From Pseudomonas monteilii NBRC 103158 = DSM 14164 (GTDB taxonomy: Bacteria; Pseudomonadota; Gammaproteobacteria; Pseudomonadales; Pseudomonadaceae), in the NCBI RefSeq assembly GCF_000730605.1, contig NZ_BBIS01000061.1, forward strand, positions 1-45,849: a stretch of DNA of 45,849 nucleotides. Direction: 5' to 3'. The notes beneath the pieces are model-generated. The model made no database searches, was not told the origin of the DNA, and worked only from the letters and a program-made list of their open reading frames with translations. Both the position numbers and the translations under genes were made by a program. Shown in pieces: positions 1-8,377 of this stretch (the first letter of the stretch is position 1; every line of letters begins with the position of its first letter).

Positions 1-1
1 A

Positions 2-331
2 GAAATTATAAAGGGGCTTGCTGAAAAAAATGAACTCGAATTTTATGACTATTTTTCACGCCTGAATGATCAGGCTTTCACTTACCATGCTCGCTTGCTA
101 CTGAAGCTCGGCAATACTTCTTTCTCGAATCAAGAGGATGCTTTGGTCTATAGGGATATTTTTGTTAAAACCTTTGCGGCTCTAAAAAGGCTTTCAGAAA
201 CAACGGCTCTAAATAAGCTGCGAATGAGTAAGTTTATTTCTTATGAGCAATTATATCTCAGAGAGTTGAAGCGAATTCAGAAGGAGAAAGAGGAGGCCGC
301 TGAAGCCGCTGCAGCCCCAAAGTCAGAATGA
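2..331 (+). CDS. Unrecognised protein, C-terminal part only (gene enters from the left edge)
   Basis: The frame is open from the first full codon of the window (position 2) to the TGA at 329-331, so this is the last ~109 residues of a longer protein. A TTG at 95 could serve as a start, but no ribosome binding site precedes it and the open frame continues upstream, so a truncated gene is the better reading. The visible part is mostly helical and charged and ends in a Lys/Glu-rich stretch followed by an Ala-rich tail. Base composition is clearly more AT-rich than the core genes, which suggests acquired DNA. I do not recognise the family. It converges on the next gene with a gap of only 6 bases. 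Confidence 0.6.
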   Translation, partial: EIIKGLAEKNELEFYDYFSRLNDQAFTYHARLLLKLGNTSFSNQEDALVYRDIFVKTFAALKRLSETTALNKLRMSKFISYEQLYLRELKRIQKEKEEAAEAAAAPKSE

Positions 332-337
332 TAAGGT

Positions 338-673
338 CTAACTTTGCTTGGTTGGAGTATTCAAAGATTTAGAGATTTTATTCTCTGCCTCCACAAATGC
401 AGGTGTCTTACCGGCATCTGCATAAACCTCTTCACCTTCCTCAATCCTGATGACCTGTGAACCTTTCACATAGGGAATGGCTTGCTCCGCTTCCTTTATA
501 GCCGCTTGCAAAAGGCCCTCAGTGATGGTGGCTTCATCGAGTTCATACGCCTCTGCGAAAGCCTTAATTTTGATCAAGTCATGCTTTCTGAGGGTCAGGG
601 TGTACTCCACTCGATCAGCGGTTTCCTGCGATTTGCTTTCCCACTGACTGAGCATTTCCTTGAAGGTGTTCAT
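338..673 (-). CDS. Small Pseudomonas hypothetical protein, paralogue of the product of 766-1065
   Basis: The 111-residue product has no signal peptide or membrane segment. It aligns over most of its length with the product of 766-1065: a WE motif near residue 11, a helical middle, then the shared block PYVKGSQVI followed by an acidic stretch and a tyrosine. The start at 673 is preceded by GAGG. The function is unknown; relatives of this family in Pseudomonas carry, as I recall, a 'type 1 pili tip component' label, but nothing in the sequence (no signal peptide, no donor strand) supports a pilus role. Base use is AT-richer than that of its paralogue. Confidence 0.75.
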   Translation of the reverse strand: MNTFKEMLSQWESKSQETADRVEYTLTLRKHDLIKIKAFAEAYELDEATITEGLLQAAIKEAEQAIPYVKGSQVIRIEEGEEVYADAGKTPAFVEAENKISKSLNTPTKQS

Positions 674-765
674 GGCCTACCTCTATATATGCTGTGATTC
701 CAAATCTGACCGAAACAGCGGGGGCAGTTGGGGCTGGATTCAATCAACGCCCCGGAATACTTGGC

Positions 766-1065
766 CTAGACTGACTTTCGTGTTTTTCCTATCGTGTGCT
801 CGCTTTCTTCGTACAGCGGGTCGCCTTCTTCATCGGTGGCGATGACCTGACGGCCCTGCACATAGGGGAAGCTGGCCTCCACCTCTTCAAGGGCGGCGGC
901 TACCAGTTCGCCGAGCAATTCCTCGGCGGTACGTTTGGGGTACATGTCGATCAGCGCGGCCAGACGCGCCTCTGACTCCAGGTCAAGGTGCAGGACATGG
1001 CCCGTGCGGCTGAGGGTGCCGGCGGCATTCTGTTCCCAGTGCTGGGCGAGTTCACGGATTTTCAT
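766..1065 (-). CDS. Small conserved Pseudomonas protein of unknown function beside ppc
   Basis: The 99-residue, acidic product has a central helical region and the block FPYVQGRQVI followed by DEEGDPLYEE. It is cytoplasmic by appearance, with no signal peptide or membrane segment. An AGAGG sequence lies at good spacing before the ATG at 1065. It is divergent from ppc across a 165-base gap, an arrangement I believe is kept in other pseudomonads, which makes this copy the resident one and the copy at 338-673 the extra one. No catalytic motif is visible and I assign no function. Confidence 0.8.
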   Translation of the reverse strand: MKIRELAQHWEQNAAGTLSRTGHVLHLDLESEARLAALIDMYPKRTAEELLGELVAAALEEVEASFPYVQGRQVIATDEEGDPLYEESEHTIGKTRKSV

Positions 1066-1230
1066 GATGACCTCTGGTTACGCCTGCTAAGGCTGCATGG
1101 CATGGGAGTGTTATGCCTTCACTTTAGTTTGCTTTAGCCGATCACGGCTTGCCATTGCCTCCAGCCTGGGGGCACTCTTCGGGAGAGCTGTGTACAGGAG
1201 TGCGCCAGAGCCGCGCCAAAGAGAGGGCCA

Positions 1231-3858
1231 ATGACCGATATCGATGTGCGTTTGCGTGAAGATGTCCATGTGTTGGGTGAGCTGCTCGGCGAAACCATTC
1301 GCCAGCAGCATGGCGATGCGTTCCTGCAGAAGATCGAGGACATCCGCTACAGTGCCAAGGCCGACCGGCGCGGCCCCGGCGAGCAACTGAGCTCGACCCT
1401 GGCAGACCTGGCCGAAGAAGACCTGCTGCCCGTGGCCAGGGCCTTCAACCAGTTCCTCAACCTGGCCAATATGGCCGAGCAGTACCAGTTGATCCGCCGT
1501 CGCGACGCCGACCAGCCCGAACCCTTCGAGGCCCGTGTGCTGCCCGAGTTGCTGGCGCGCCTGAAGCAGGCCGGGCTTGGTAACGATGCTCTGGCTCGGC
1601 AACTGGCCAAGCTCGACATCCAGCTGGTACTTACCGCACACCCCACCGAAGTGGCCCGCCGCACCCTGATTCAGAAGTACGACGCCATCGCCGGCCAGCT
1701 GGCTGCCCAGGACCACCGCGACCTGACCCCGGCCGAACGCCAGCAGGTACGCGAACGCCTGCGCCGGCTGATTGCCGAGGCCTGGCACACCGAAGAAATC
1801 CGCCGCACCCGCCCGACGCCGGTAGACGAAGCCAAGTGGGGCTTTGCAGTGATTGAGCATTCGCTCTGGCACGCCATCCCCAGCCACCTGCGCAAGGTCG
1901 ACAAGGCGCTGCTGGAGGCCACCGGCCTGCGTCTGCCGCTTGAAGCCGCGCCAATCCGCTTTGCCTCGTGGATGGGCGGTGACCGTGACGGCAACCCCAA
2001 CGTGACTGCCGCCGTCACCCGCGAAGTGTTGCTGCTGGCCCGCTGGATGGCCGCCGACCTGTTCCTGCGTGACATCGATGCACTGGCTGCGGAGCTGTCC
2101 ATGCAGCAGGCCAATGAGGCCCTGCGCGAACGGGTTGGCGACACTGTCGAGCCCTACCGGGCCGTGCTCAAGCAGTTGCGCGACCGGCTACGGGCGACGC
2201 GTGCCTGGGCGCATTCGGCATTGACCAGCAGCCAAGCGGCCAGCGCCGACGTGCTGGTGGATAACCGCGACCTGATCGCACCGCTGGAGCTGTGCTACCA
2301 GTCGCTGCACGAATGCGGCATGGGCGTGATCGCCGAAGGCCCGCTGCTGGACTGCCTGCGCCGCGCCGTCACCTTTGGCCTGTTCCTGGGCCGCCTGGAT
2401 GTGCGCCAGGACGCTGCCCGCCACCGCGACGCACTGACCGAGATTACCGTCTACCTGGGCCTGGGGCGCTATGCCGACTGGGATGAAGAGCAGCGCATCG
2501 AATTCCTCCAGGCCGAGCTGAAGAACCGTCGGCCCCTGCTACCTGCGCATTTCAAGCCGCAAGCGGATACCGCCGAAGTGCTGGCCACCTGTCGCGAAGT
2601 GGCCGCCGCGCCGGCTGCCTCCCTGGGCTCCTACGTCATTTCCATGGCCGGTGCCGCTTCCGATGTGCTGGCGGTGCAACTGCTGCTCAAGGAAGCCGGC
2701 CTTACCCGCCCCATGCGCGTGGTACCGCTGTTCGAAACCCTGGCCGACTTGGACAACGCTGGCCCCGTGATGCAGCGACTGCTCGGCCTGCCAGGCTACC
2801 GCGCCGGGCTGCGAGGCCCGCAGGAAGTGATGATTGGCTACTCCGACTCAGCCAAGGATGCTGGCACTACGGCGGCGGCCTGGGCGCAGTACCGGGCCCA
2901 GGAAAACCTGGTGCGCATTTGTGCCGAACATCAGGTCGAACTGCTGCTGTTCCACGGCCGTGGCGGCACGGTAGGGCGCGGCGGTGGCCCCGCCCACGCG
3001 GCGATCCTGTCGCAACCGCCGGGATCGGTGGCGGGACGTTTCCGCACAACCGAACAGGGCGAGATGATCCGCTTCAAGTTCGGTTTGCCGGGCATTGCCG
3101 AGCAAAACCTCAACCTGTACCTGGCTGCCGTGCTCGAAGCCACGCTGTTGCCACCACCGCCCCCGCAGCCGGCCTGGCGTGAGGTGATGGACCAGCTGGC
3201 TGCCGATGGCGTCAAGGCCTACCGCAGCGTGGTGCGGGACAACCCCGATTTTGTCGAATACTTCCGTCAGTCGACACCGGAACAGGAGTTGGGGCGCCTG
3301 CCACTGGGCAGCCGCCCGGCCAAGCGCCGCGCTGGAGGCATCGAAAGCCTGCGGGCCATCCCGTGGATTTTCGGCTGGACCCAGACGCGCCTGATGCTGC
3401 CGGCCTGGCTGGGCTGGGAAACGGCCCTGAGCAACGCATTGGCCCGTGGCCAGGGCGAGCTGCTGGCGCAGATGCGCGAACAGTGGCCGTTCTTCCGCAC
3501 CCGTATCGACATGCTGGAGATGGTGCTGGCCAAGGCCGATGCGCAAATTGCCGAGGCCTACGACGAACGTCTAGTGCAACCGCACTTGCTTCCTTTAGGT
3601 GCACACCTGCGCGACCTATTGTCGCAGTCTTGCCAGGTGGTACTGGGCCTGACCGGGCAGCCGGTGCTACTGGCGCACAGCCCCGAAACGCTGGAATTCA
3701 TCAGCCTGCGCAACACCTACCTAGACCCGCTGCACCGCCTGCAGGCCGAGTTGCTGGCCCGCTCGCGCAGCCGCGAAGCCGCTCTGGACAGCCCGTTGGA
3801 GCAGGCCTTGCTGGTGACCGTGGCGGGTATTGCCGCCGGGCTGCGCAACACCGGCTGA
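1231..3858 (+). CDS. ppc: Phosphoenolpyruvate carboxylase
   Basis: The enzyme fixes bicarbonate onto phosphoenolpyruvate to give oxaloacetate, refilling the TCA cycle in the cytoplasm. The 875-residue product has the usual length. Diagnostic blocks are seen in order: LTAHPTE with the catalytic histidine near residue 135, MGGDRDGNPNVT near 248, the Arg-rich catalytic loop HGRGGTVGRGGGPAHAAIL near 575, and the C-terminal end NTG that folds into the effector site. The ATG at 1231 follows GAGAGGG at proper spacing. The gene is monocistronic by appearance, followed by a strong hairpin at 3917-3941, and divergent from the small gene at 766-1065. Confidence 0.97.
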   Translation: MTDIDVRLREDVHVLGELLGETIRQQHGDAFLQKIEDIRYSAKADRRGPGEQLSSTLADLAEEDLLPVARAFNQFLNLANMAEQYQLIRRRDADQPEPFEARVLPELLARLKQAGLGNDALARQLAKLDIQLVLTAHPTEVARRTLIQKYDAIAGQLAAQDHRDLTPAERQQVRERLRRLIAEAWHTEEIRRTRPTPVDEAKWGFAVIEHSLWHAIPSHLRKVDKALLEATGLRLPLEAAPIRFASWMGGDRDGNPNVTAAVTREVLLLARWMAADLFLRDIDALAAELSMQQANEALRERVGDTVEPYRAVLKQLRDRLRATRAWAHSALTSSQAASADVLVDNRDLIAPLELCYQSLHECGMGVIAEGPLLDCLRRAVTFGLFLGRLDVRQDAARHRDALTEITVYLGLGRYADWDEEQRIEFLQAELKNRRPLLPAHFKPQADTAEVLATCREVAAAPAASLGSYVISMAGAASDVLAVQLLLKEAGLTRPMRVVPLFETLADLDNAGPVMQRLLGLPGYRAGLRGPQEVMIGYSDSAKDAGTTAAAWAQYRAQENLVRICAEHQVELLLFHGRGGTVGRGGGPAHAAILSQPPGSVAGRFRTTEQGEMIRFKFGLPGIAEQNLNLYLAAVLEATLLPPPPPQPAWREVMDQLAADGVKAYRSVVRDNPDFVEYFRQSTPEQELGRLPLGSRPAKRRAGGIESLRAIPWIFGWTQTRLMLPAWLGWETALSNALARGQGELLAQMREQWPFFRTRIDMLEMVLAKADAQIAEAYDERLVQPHLLPLGAHLRDLLSQSCQVVLGLTGQPVLLAHSPETLEFISLRNTYLDPLHRLQAELLARSRSREAALDSPLEQALLVTVAGIAAGLRNTG

Positions 3859-3916
3859 GGGCGCGTGCAGGCTGCCCTGAATGTGTGCCGTGCAGACCCT
3901 GCATGGGTAAGGGGAG

Positions 3917-3941
3917 GGTGGTTGCGCCGGGCGCAACCACC
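3917..3941. terminator. Strong hairpin after ppc, no U tract
   Basis: A perfect 11-base inverted repeat (3917-3927 with 3931-3941, GGTGGTTGCGC / GCGCAACCACC) closes a 3-base loop. It lies 58 bases after the ppc stop and 175 bases before adk. There is no run of T on either side, so it may act as a 3'-end stabiliser or Rho-assisted end rather than a classical intrinsic terminator. Confidence 0.55.
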
Positions 3942-4115
3942 TGCCAGGTCAGCCGCAAGTGGCGCATTCCTGCAACTTTGGGACGCTTGTCTGGCTGCCG
4001 GGCGCTGTGTATCTTGAGCAGCCTTCTGACCGATTTTGGGTCATACCCGATTTTCCGGACTTGGCCCTGGTTGCCGAATCCATTGAATTTCATAAAAAAA
4101 TTTGAGGAGCACAAG

Positions 4116-4766
4116 ATGCGCGTAATTCTGCTGGGAGCTCCCGGGGCCGGTAAAGGTACTCAGGCAAAGTTCATCACCGAAAAGTTCGGTATTCCACAGA
4201 TCTCCACCGGCGACATGCTGCGTGCTGCTGTCAAGGCCGGCACCCCGCTGGGCCTGGAGCTGAAGAAAGTCATGGATGCCGGCCAGCTGGTCTCCGACGA
4301 GCTGATCATCAGCCTGGTCAAGGAGCGCATCGCTCAGCCTGATTGCGCCAACGGCTGCCTGTTCGACGGCTTCCCACGCACCATCCCGCAAGCCGAAGCC
4401 ATGGTCGCTGCCGGTGTCGACATCGACGCCGTGGTCGAAATTGCCGTGGATGACGAAGAAATCGTAGGCCGTATGGCGGGCCGCCGCGTACACCTGGCCT
4501 CGGGCCGCACCTACCACATTCAGTACAACCCGCCGAAAGTGGAAGGCAAGGACGACGAGACTGGCGAAGACCTGATCCAGCGCGACGACGACAAGGAAGA
4601 AACCGTTCGCCATCGCCTGTCGGTCTACCACAGCCAGACCAAGCCGCTGGTGGACTTCTACCAGAAGCTGTCGGCCGCCAACGCCGGCAAGCCGAAGTAT
4701 AGCCACATCGAAGGCGTCGGCTCGGTTGAAGCCATCACCGCCAAGGTCCTGGCAGCCCTGAGCTGA
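4116..4766 (+). CDS. adk: Adenylate kinase
   Basis: The enzyme interconverts ATP + AMP and 2 ADP, balancing adenylate pools in the cytoplasm. The 216-residue product is a long-form bacterial Adk: P-loop GAPGAGKGTQ at residues 7-16, the AMP-binding stretch STGDML, the DGFPRT motif near 84-89, and a full LID domain around 120-160. The LID has no four-Cys zinc site, as usual in gamma-proteobacteria. The open frame extends far upstream, but the ATG at 4116 has GAGGAG at correct spacing and gives the family N-terminus MRVILLGAPG. A perfect terminator follows at 4786-4815. Confidence 0.97.
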   Translation: MRVILLGAPGAGKGTQAKFITEKFGIPQISTGDMLRAAVKAGTPLGLELKKVMDAGQLVSDELIISLVKERIAQPDCANGCLFDGFPRTIPQAEAMVAAGVDIDAVVEIAVDDEEIVGRMAGRRVHLASGRTYHIQYNPPKVEGKDDETGEDLIQRDDDKEETVRHRLSVYHSQTKPLVDFYQKLSAANAGKPKYSHIEGVGSVEAITAKVLAALS

Positions 4767-4785
4767 TCCAGCGCCTGACGCCCAT

Positions 4786-4819
4786 CGACAACGGCCCGCT
4801 AGCGGGCCGTTGTCGTTTA
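4786..4819 (+). terminator. Rho-independent terminator after adk
   Basis: A perfect 14-base stem (4786-4799 with 4802-4815, CGACAACGGCCCGC and its complement) around a central TA is followed by TTTA. It lies 20 bases after the adk stop and 38 bases before the tsaB start, so it separates two genes on the same strand. Confidence 0.8.
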
Positions 4820-4857
4820 TACTGCCGCTCTTTTCCCTGCTCCTGGATACCTGTTCG

Positions 4858-5532
4858 ATGACCACCCTGCTGGCCCTGGATACCGCCACCGAAGCCTGTT
4901 CCGTTGCGCTGCTGCATGACGGCAAGGTAACCAGCCATTACGAGGTGATCCCACGTCAGCACGCGCAGAAGCTGCTGCCGATGATCAAGCAGCTGCTGGC
5001 CGAGTCGGGCGTTGCGCTGAATCAACTGGATGCCATCGCCTTTGGCCGCGGCCCGGGCGCCTTCACCGGCGTGCGCATTGCCATTGGTGTGGTCCAGGGC
5101 CTGGCCTTCGCGCTGGAGCGCCCAGTGCTGCCGGTGTCCAACCTGGCTGCGCTGGCCCAGGGTGCATTGCGCGAGCAGGGCGTGCAACAGGTGGCGGCTG
5201 CCATCGATGCGCGCATGGATGAAGTGTACTGGGGCTGCTATCAGGCCACGGCGGGCGAAATGCGCCTGGTTGGCCGCGAAGCGGTGTTGCCGCCCGAGCA
5301 GGTAGCGCTGCCGGCAGACAGCGAAGGCGAGTGGTTCGGGGCCGGCACCGGTTGGGGCTATGCCGAGCGCCTGGCGGTGCAGGTGGCTGCCAGCAATGCC
5401 AGTGCCTTGCCTAACGCTCTGGACGTGCTCAGCCTGGCCAGCTTCGCCTGGGCCCGTGGCGAAGCGATCGGCGCCGAGCAGGCGCAACCGGTTTACCTGC
5501 GCGATAATGTCGCTACGCCAAAGAAGCACTGA
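4858..5532 (+). CDS. tsaB: tRNA threonylcarbamoyladenosine biosynthesis protein TsaB
   Basis: TsaB is the non-catalytic partner of TsaD in making t6A at position 37 of ANN-decoding tRNAs; it bridges TsaD and TsaE. The 224-residue product has the ASKHA-fold N-terminus LLALDTATEACSVAL and the conserved segment FGRGPGAFTGVRI near residue 62. It lacks the His-x-x-x-His metal site of TsaD, as expected. The ATG at 4858 gives the family N-terminus MTTLLALDT; an open frame exists from 4810 but lies inside the adk terminator. tcdA (26950), which modifies the same nucleotide further, is in this window but far away. Confidence 0.95.
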   Translation: MTTLLALDTATEACSVALLHDGKVTSHYEVIPRQHAQKLLPMIKQLLAESGVALNQLDAIAFGRGPGAFTGVRIAIGVVQGLAFALERPVLPVSNLAALAQGALREQGVQQVAAAIDARMDEVYWGCYQATAGEMRLVGREAVLPPEQVALPADSEGEWFGAGTGWGYAERLAVQVAASNASALPNALDVLSLASFAWARGEAIGAEQAQPVYLRDNVATPKKH

Positions 5533-5663
5533 ATGCTGTTCGTCGGTTATCGACGGTAACCCCCAAACCTTCTGCGCGATCTGTGGTCCAGTTATCACTT
5601 AAGCATTAGCGACGGGACACTGATGCTGCTAAATTGCCATCATTGGTCCTGAGTATTCATGCC

Positions 5664-5954
5664 ATGCGTATCGACGGTTTCTCATCGCAGTCCTACCCGA
5701 TCAAGCGCGCGCCGCGCAAGGCAGCGGTGCGTGACGAGGCCATCGATGACGCCGAGGTGATCGAAGAGAACACCGCGGCGCCTCAGGAAACCACCGCCCG
5801 TCGCCGCAGCGGTGGCTTGCCTGCCCGCCCGCAGGACATGATCTTCCCCCGCGCCCGTGACCGACGCACAGCCACCGCATTGGCCAGTTACCTGAATACT
5901 GCCGGTTTCACCGATTGGGACATGGAAGTACTGGGGCTCGACCTGTACATTTGA
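5664..5954 (+). CDS. Small conserved Pseudomonas hypothetical protein
   Basis: The 96-residue product is basic and disordered-looking in its first two thirds (many Arg, Ala, Glu and Pro), then ends in a compact segment, residues ~70-96, rich in aromatic and hydrophobic residues. The start at ATG 5664 gives MRIDGFSS, which seems the natural N-terminus; the upstream TTG at 5634 has no ribosome binding site. It lies between tsaB and the DUF72 gene, 3 bases before the latter's start, so it is probably co-transcribed with it. No motif of known function is visible. Confidence 0.75.
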   Translation: MRIDGFSSQSYPIKRAPRKAAVRDEAIDDAEVIEENTAAPQETTARRRSGGLPARPQDMIFPRARDRRTATALASYLNTAGFTDWDMEVLGLDLYI

Positions 5955-5957
5955 TGG

Positions 5958-6827
5958 ATGAGTCCATCACCACTGCCTTATTTTCTCGGTTGCCCGTCGT
6001 GGAGTGAAAACGCCTGGCGTGACTACCTGTACCCCGCCGACGCCAACAGCAATGAGATGCTTGGCCTCTACAGCCAGGTGTTCAACGCTGTCGAGGGCAA
6101 CACCACCTTCTACGCACGCCCCGCCCCCGGCACCCTTGCCCGCTGGGCGCAGGTGATGCCTGAGCACTTTCGTTTCACTGCCAAGTTTCCCCGTGACATC
6201 AGCCACGAGGGTGACCTGCGTGATCAGCTTGAGCCTGCTTTCGATTTCACACGCCTGATGGCCCCGCTGGGGCAGCGCGTGTCGCCGTACTGGTTGCAGT
6301 TGCCGGCGCTGTTCGGCCCGGCACGGCTGGGCGAGCTTTGCCACTTCCTTGATGAAATCGGCGTGCCGGTGGCGGTGGAGGTGCGCAACCAGGCCTTTTT
6401 TGCCAAGGGTGACGAAGAGCGCCTGCTCAACCGCCTGCTGCACGAGCGCGGGGTGGAGCGCATCTGCCTCGACCCGCGTGCGTTGTTCAGTTGCACTTCA
6501 CGCGATGCTGCCGTGCTGCACGCGCAGTCCAAGAAGCCCAAGGTGCCACCACGCCCTGCAGCCTTCAGCCAGCACCCGCAGGTGCGCTTCATTGGCCACC
6601 CGGAGCTGGAGGCTAATGAGGCCTTCCTTACCCCCTGGGTAGAAAAGGTCGCCGCCTGGATCGAAGAGGGCCGCAGCCCCTACATCTTCCTGCACACCTC
6701 GGACAATCGTCTGGCCGCAGCCCTGGCCCAGCGGTTCCATCAACGCCTGATGGCACGCCTGCCGGGCCTTGCTTCTTTGCCTGAATTGCCGCGCGCTCCC
6801 GAGGTCGAACAACTGGGGCTACTCTGA
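5958..6827 (+). CDS. DUF72 (YecE-like) family protein
   Basis: The 289-residue product opens with the family signature GCPSWSENAWRDYLYP, followed by the segment VEGNTTFYARP near residue 48, and the conserved FRFTAKFPRDISH near 75. These motifs define the DUF72 TIM-barrel family, whose biochemical role is not settled. A variable C-terminal part includes FLHTSDNRLA, matching the usual family tail. It starts 3 bases after the small gene upstream and is followed after 28 bases by the PEP-mutase-like gene, so it belongs to a run of at least three co-directional genes. Confidence 0.9.
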   Translation: MSPSPLPYFLGCPSWSENAWRDYLYPADANSNEMLGLYSQVFNAVEGNTTFYARPAPGTLARWAQVMPEHFRFTAKFPRDISHEGDLRDQLEPAFDFTRLMAPLGQRVSPYWLQLPALFGPARLGELCHFLDEIGVPVAVEVRNQAFFAKGDEERLLNRLLHERGVERICLDPRALFSCTSRDAAVLHAQSKKPKVPPRPAAFSQHPQVRFIGHPELEANEAFLTPWVEKVAAWIEEGRSPYIFLHTSDNRLAAALAQRFHQRLMARLPGLASLPELPRAPEVEQLGLL

Positions 6828-6855
6828 CCTTTCCCTCACTGCCGGAGGTTGATTC

Positions 6856-7686
6856 ATGGATGTGCAAACCCTGCGAGCCGAAGCCTTCAAGGCACTGCAT
6901 GAACGTAATGGCGCGTTCGTCATCCCCAACCCGTGGGATGCCGGCTCCGCCAAGTTGTTGGCCAGCCTGGGCTTCGAGGCGCTGGCCACGACCAGTGCCG
7001 GCCTGGCCTTCAGCCTGGGCCGTCCGGATGCCGAAGGTGCCTTGAACCTGGAGGACACCCTGGACAATGCCGGGGAGATTGTCGATGCGACCCCCTTGCC
7101 AGTGGCTGCCGACCTGGAAAACGGCTTTGGCGACCTGCCCGAGGATTGCGCCAATACCATCTTGCGTGCCGCTGAAGCGGGCTTGGTGGGCGGCTCCATC
7201 GAGGATGCCAGTGGCCGCAGCGAATTGCCCATCTATGACGTGGGGCTTGCGGTGGAGCGCGTTCGCGCCGCCGTGCAGGCTGCCCGTAGCCTGCCGTTCC
7301 CGTTCACCCTGTGCGCCCGGGCAGAAAACCTGCTGCACGGGCGCATGGACCTGGACGACACCATCAAGCGCTTGCAGGCTTACGCCGAAGCCGGCGCCGA
7401 TGTGCTTTACGCCCCGGGCCTGCGTACCGTCGAGGAAATTCGTGCTGTGGTGCAGGCTGTGGCGCCGCGCCCGGTGAACGTGTTGATGGGCATGGCGGGT
7501 GTGTCACTGAGCGTGAATCAGTTGCAGGACCTGGGTGTGCGCCGCATCAGTGTCGGCTCGTCGCTGGCTCGCGCCGCCTTGGGGGCGTTTCACCGGGCTG
7601 CGCTGGAAATTCGCGATGAGGGTACATTCGGCTATGGGGAGCAGGCACTGCCGTTCGCTCAGCTGAACGACCTGTTCCGACGCTGA
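6856..7686 (+). CDS. Isocitrate lyase / PEP mutase superfamily protein
   Basis: The 276-residue TIM-barrel protein has the superfamily start FVIPNPWDAGSAKLLASLGF (residues ~20-40), the metal/substrate block ADLENGFG near 88, and GGSIED near 115. It lacks the KKCGH/KRCGH loop with the catalytic cysteine of isocitrate and methylisocitrate lyases: here SIED continues as ASGRSELPIYD. It is therefore more likely one of the oxaloacetate-decarboxylase- or phosphonopyruvate-type members, substrate unknown. The ribosome binding site GGAGG precedes the ATG at 6856. Its stop codon overlaps the start of the extensin-like gene by one base. Confidence 0.88.
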   Translation: MDVQTLRAEAFKALHERNGAFVIPNPWDAGSAKLLASLGFEALATTSAGLAFSLGRPDAEGALNLEDTLDNAGEIVDATPLPVAADLENGFGDLPEDCANTILRAAEAGLVGGSIEDASGRSELPIYDVGLAVERVRAAVQAARSLPFPFTLCARAENLLHGRMDLDDTIKRLQAYAEAGADVLYAPGLRTVEEIRAVVQAVAPRPVNVLMGMAGVSLSVNQLQDLGVRRISVGSSLARAALGAFHRAALEIRDEGTFGYGEQALPFAQLNDLFRR

Positions 7687-8375
7687 TGAAGCCTGTGCTG
7701 GCGCTGCTGGCCGGCCTGCTGTTGTTGGCTGGCCTGGCCTGGCATTACGGCTGGCGCCTGCCTGGCGCATGGAACCCCTGGGCGCCGCTGGATGTGCGTC
7801 AGCCGCCCAACCTGCTGACCCCTTACAAGCTGGCACGCCTGCGCGATGACCCGGCGCTGTGCCGCCAGGCGCTGGGAACCAGCCAGTTGCGTTACCGGGC
7901 GCAAGCCGACAGCCCGACTTCGGCCAACTGCCCGTTGCAGAATGCCTGGCGAATCGAAGGCGGCCAGGCGCGGCTCAGCAGCAGCTTCCTGGCCAGTTGC
8001 CCGCTGGCAGTGGCCTACGCGCTGTTCGAAGCACATGGCTTGCAGCCGGTGGCGCAGCGGGTGCTGGGGCAACCGGTGACGCAGGTCGACCACCTGGGCA
8101 GTTTCGCCTGCCGCAATGTCTACCACCGTAAACAGGGCCGCCTGAGCCAGCACGCAACGGCCAATGCACTGGATATCAGCGGTTTTCGCCTTCAGGACGG
8201 CCAGCGCATCGTGTTGGCGCGTGACTGGCAGGCAGGTGGGCAGAAGGCGGAATTCTTGCGCCAAGTGCAGCAGGCGGCCTGCGAGAGCTTCAGCACGGTA
8301 CTGGGGCCGGGCTACAACGCCGCGCACCATAACCACTTTCATCTGGACATGGGGCGCTGGCAGGTCTGCCGTTAG
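7686..8375 (+). CDS. Extensin-like C-terminal domain protein (peptidase-M15-like fold), membrane-anchored
   Basis: The 229-residue product begins with a hydrophobic segment (residues 4-22) that acts as signal anchor. The domain holds conserved Cys residues, the motif HATANALDISGF near residue 157 and HHNHFHLDM near 215, together giving the His/Asp/His-x-His metal site of the extensin-like C family, which shares its fold with D-Ala-D-Ala metallopeptidases. A periplasmic cell-wall role is plausible but unproven. Translation is probably coupled to the preceding gene (TGATG overlap). It converges with the next gene with only 2 bases between the stops. Confidence 0.85.
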   Translation: MKPVLALLAGLLLLAGLAWHYGWRLPGAWNPWAPLDVRQPPNLLTPYKLARLRDDPALCRQALGTSQLRYRAQADSPTSANCPLQNAWRIEGGQARLSSSFLASCPLAVAYALFEAHGLQPVAQRVLGQPVTQVDHLGSFACRNVYHRKQGRLSQHATANALDISGFRLQDGQRIVLARDWQAGGQKAEFLRQVQQAACESFSTVLGPGYNAAHHNHFHLDMGRWQVCR

Positions 8376-8377
8376 CC

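Noticed and set aside
3363..4115. Long open frame reading into adk from inside ppc
   Set aside because: It overlaps the end of ppc in another frame, its product is Arg/Ala/Pro-rich like other GC-rich shadow frames, and adk has a proper ribosome binding site and family start at 4116.
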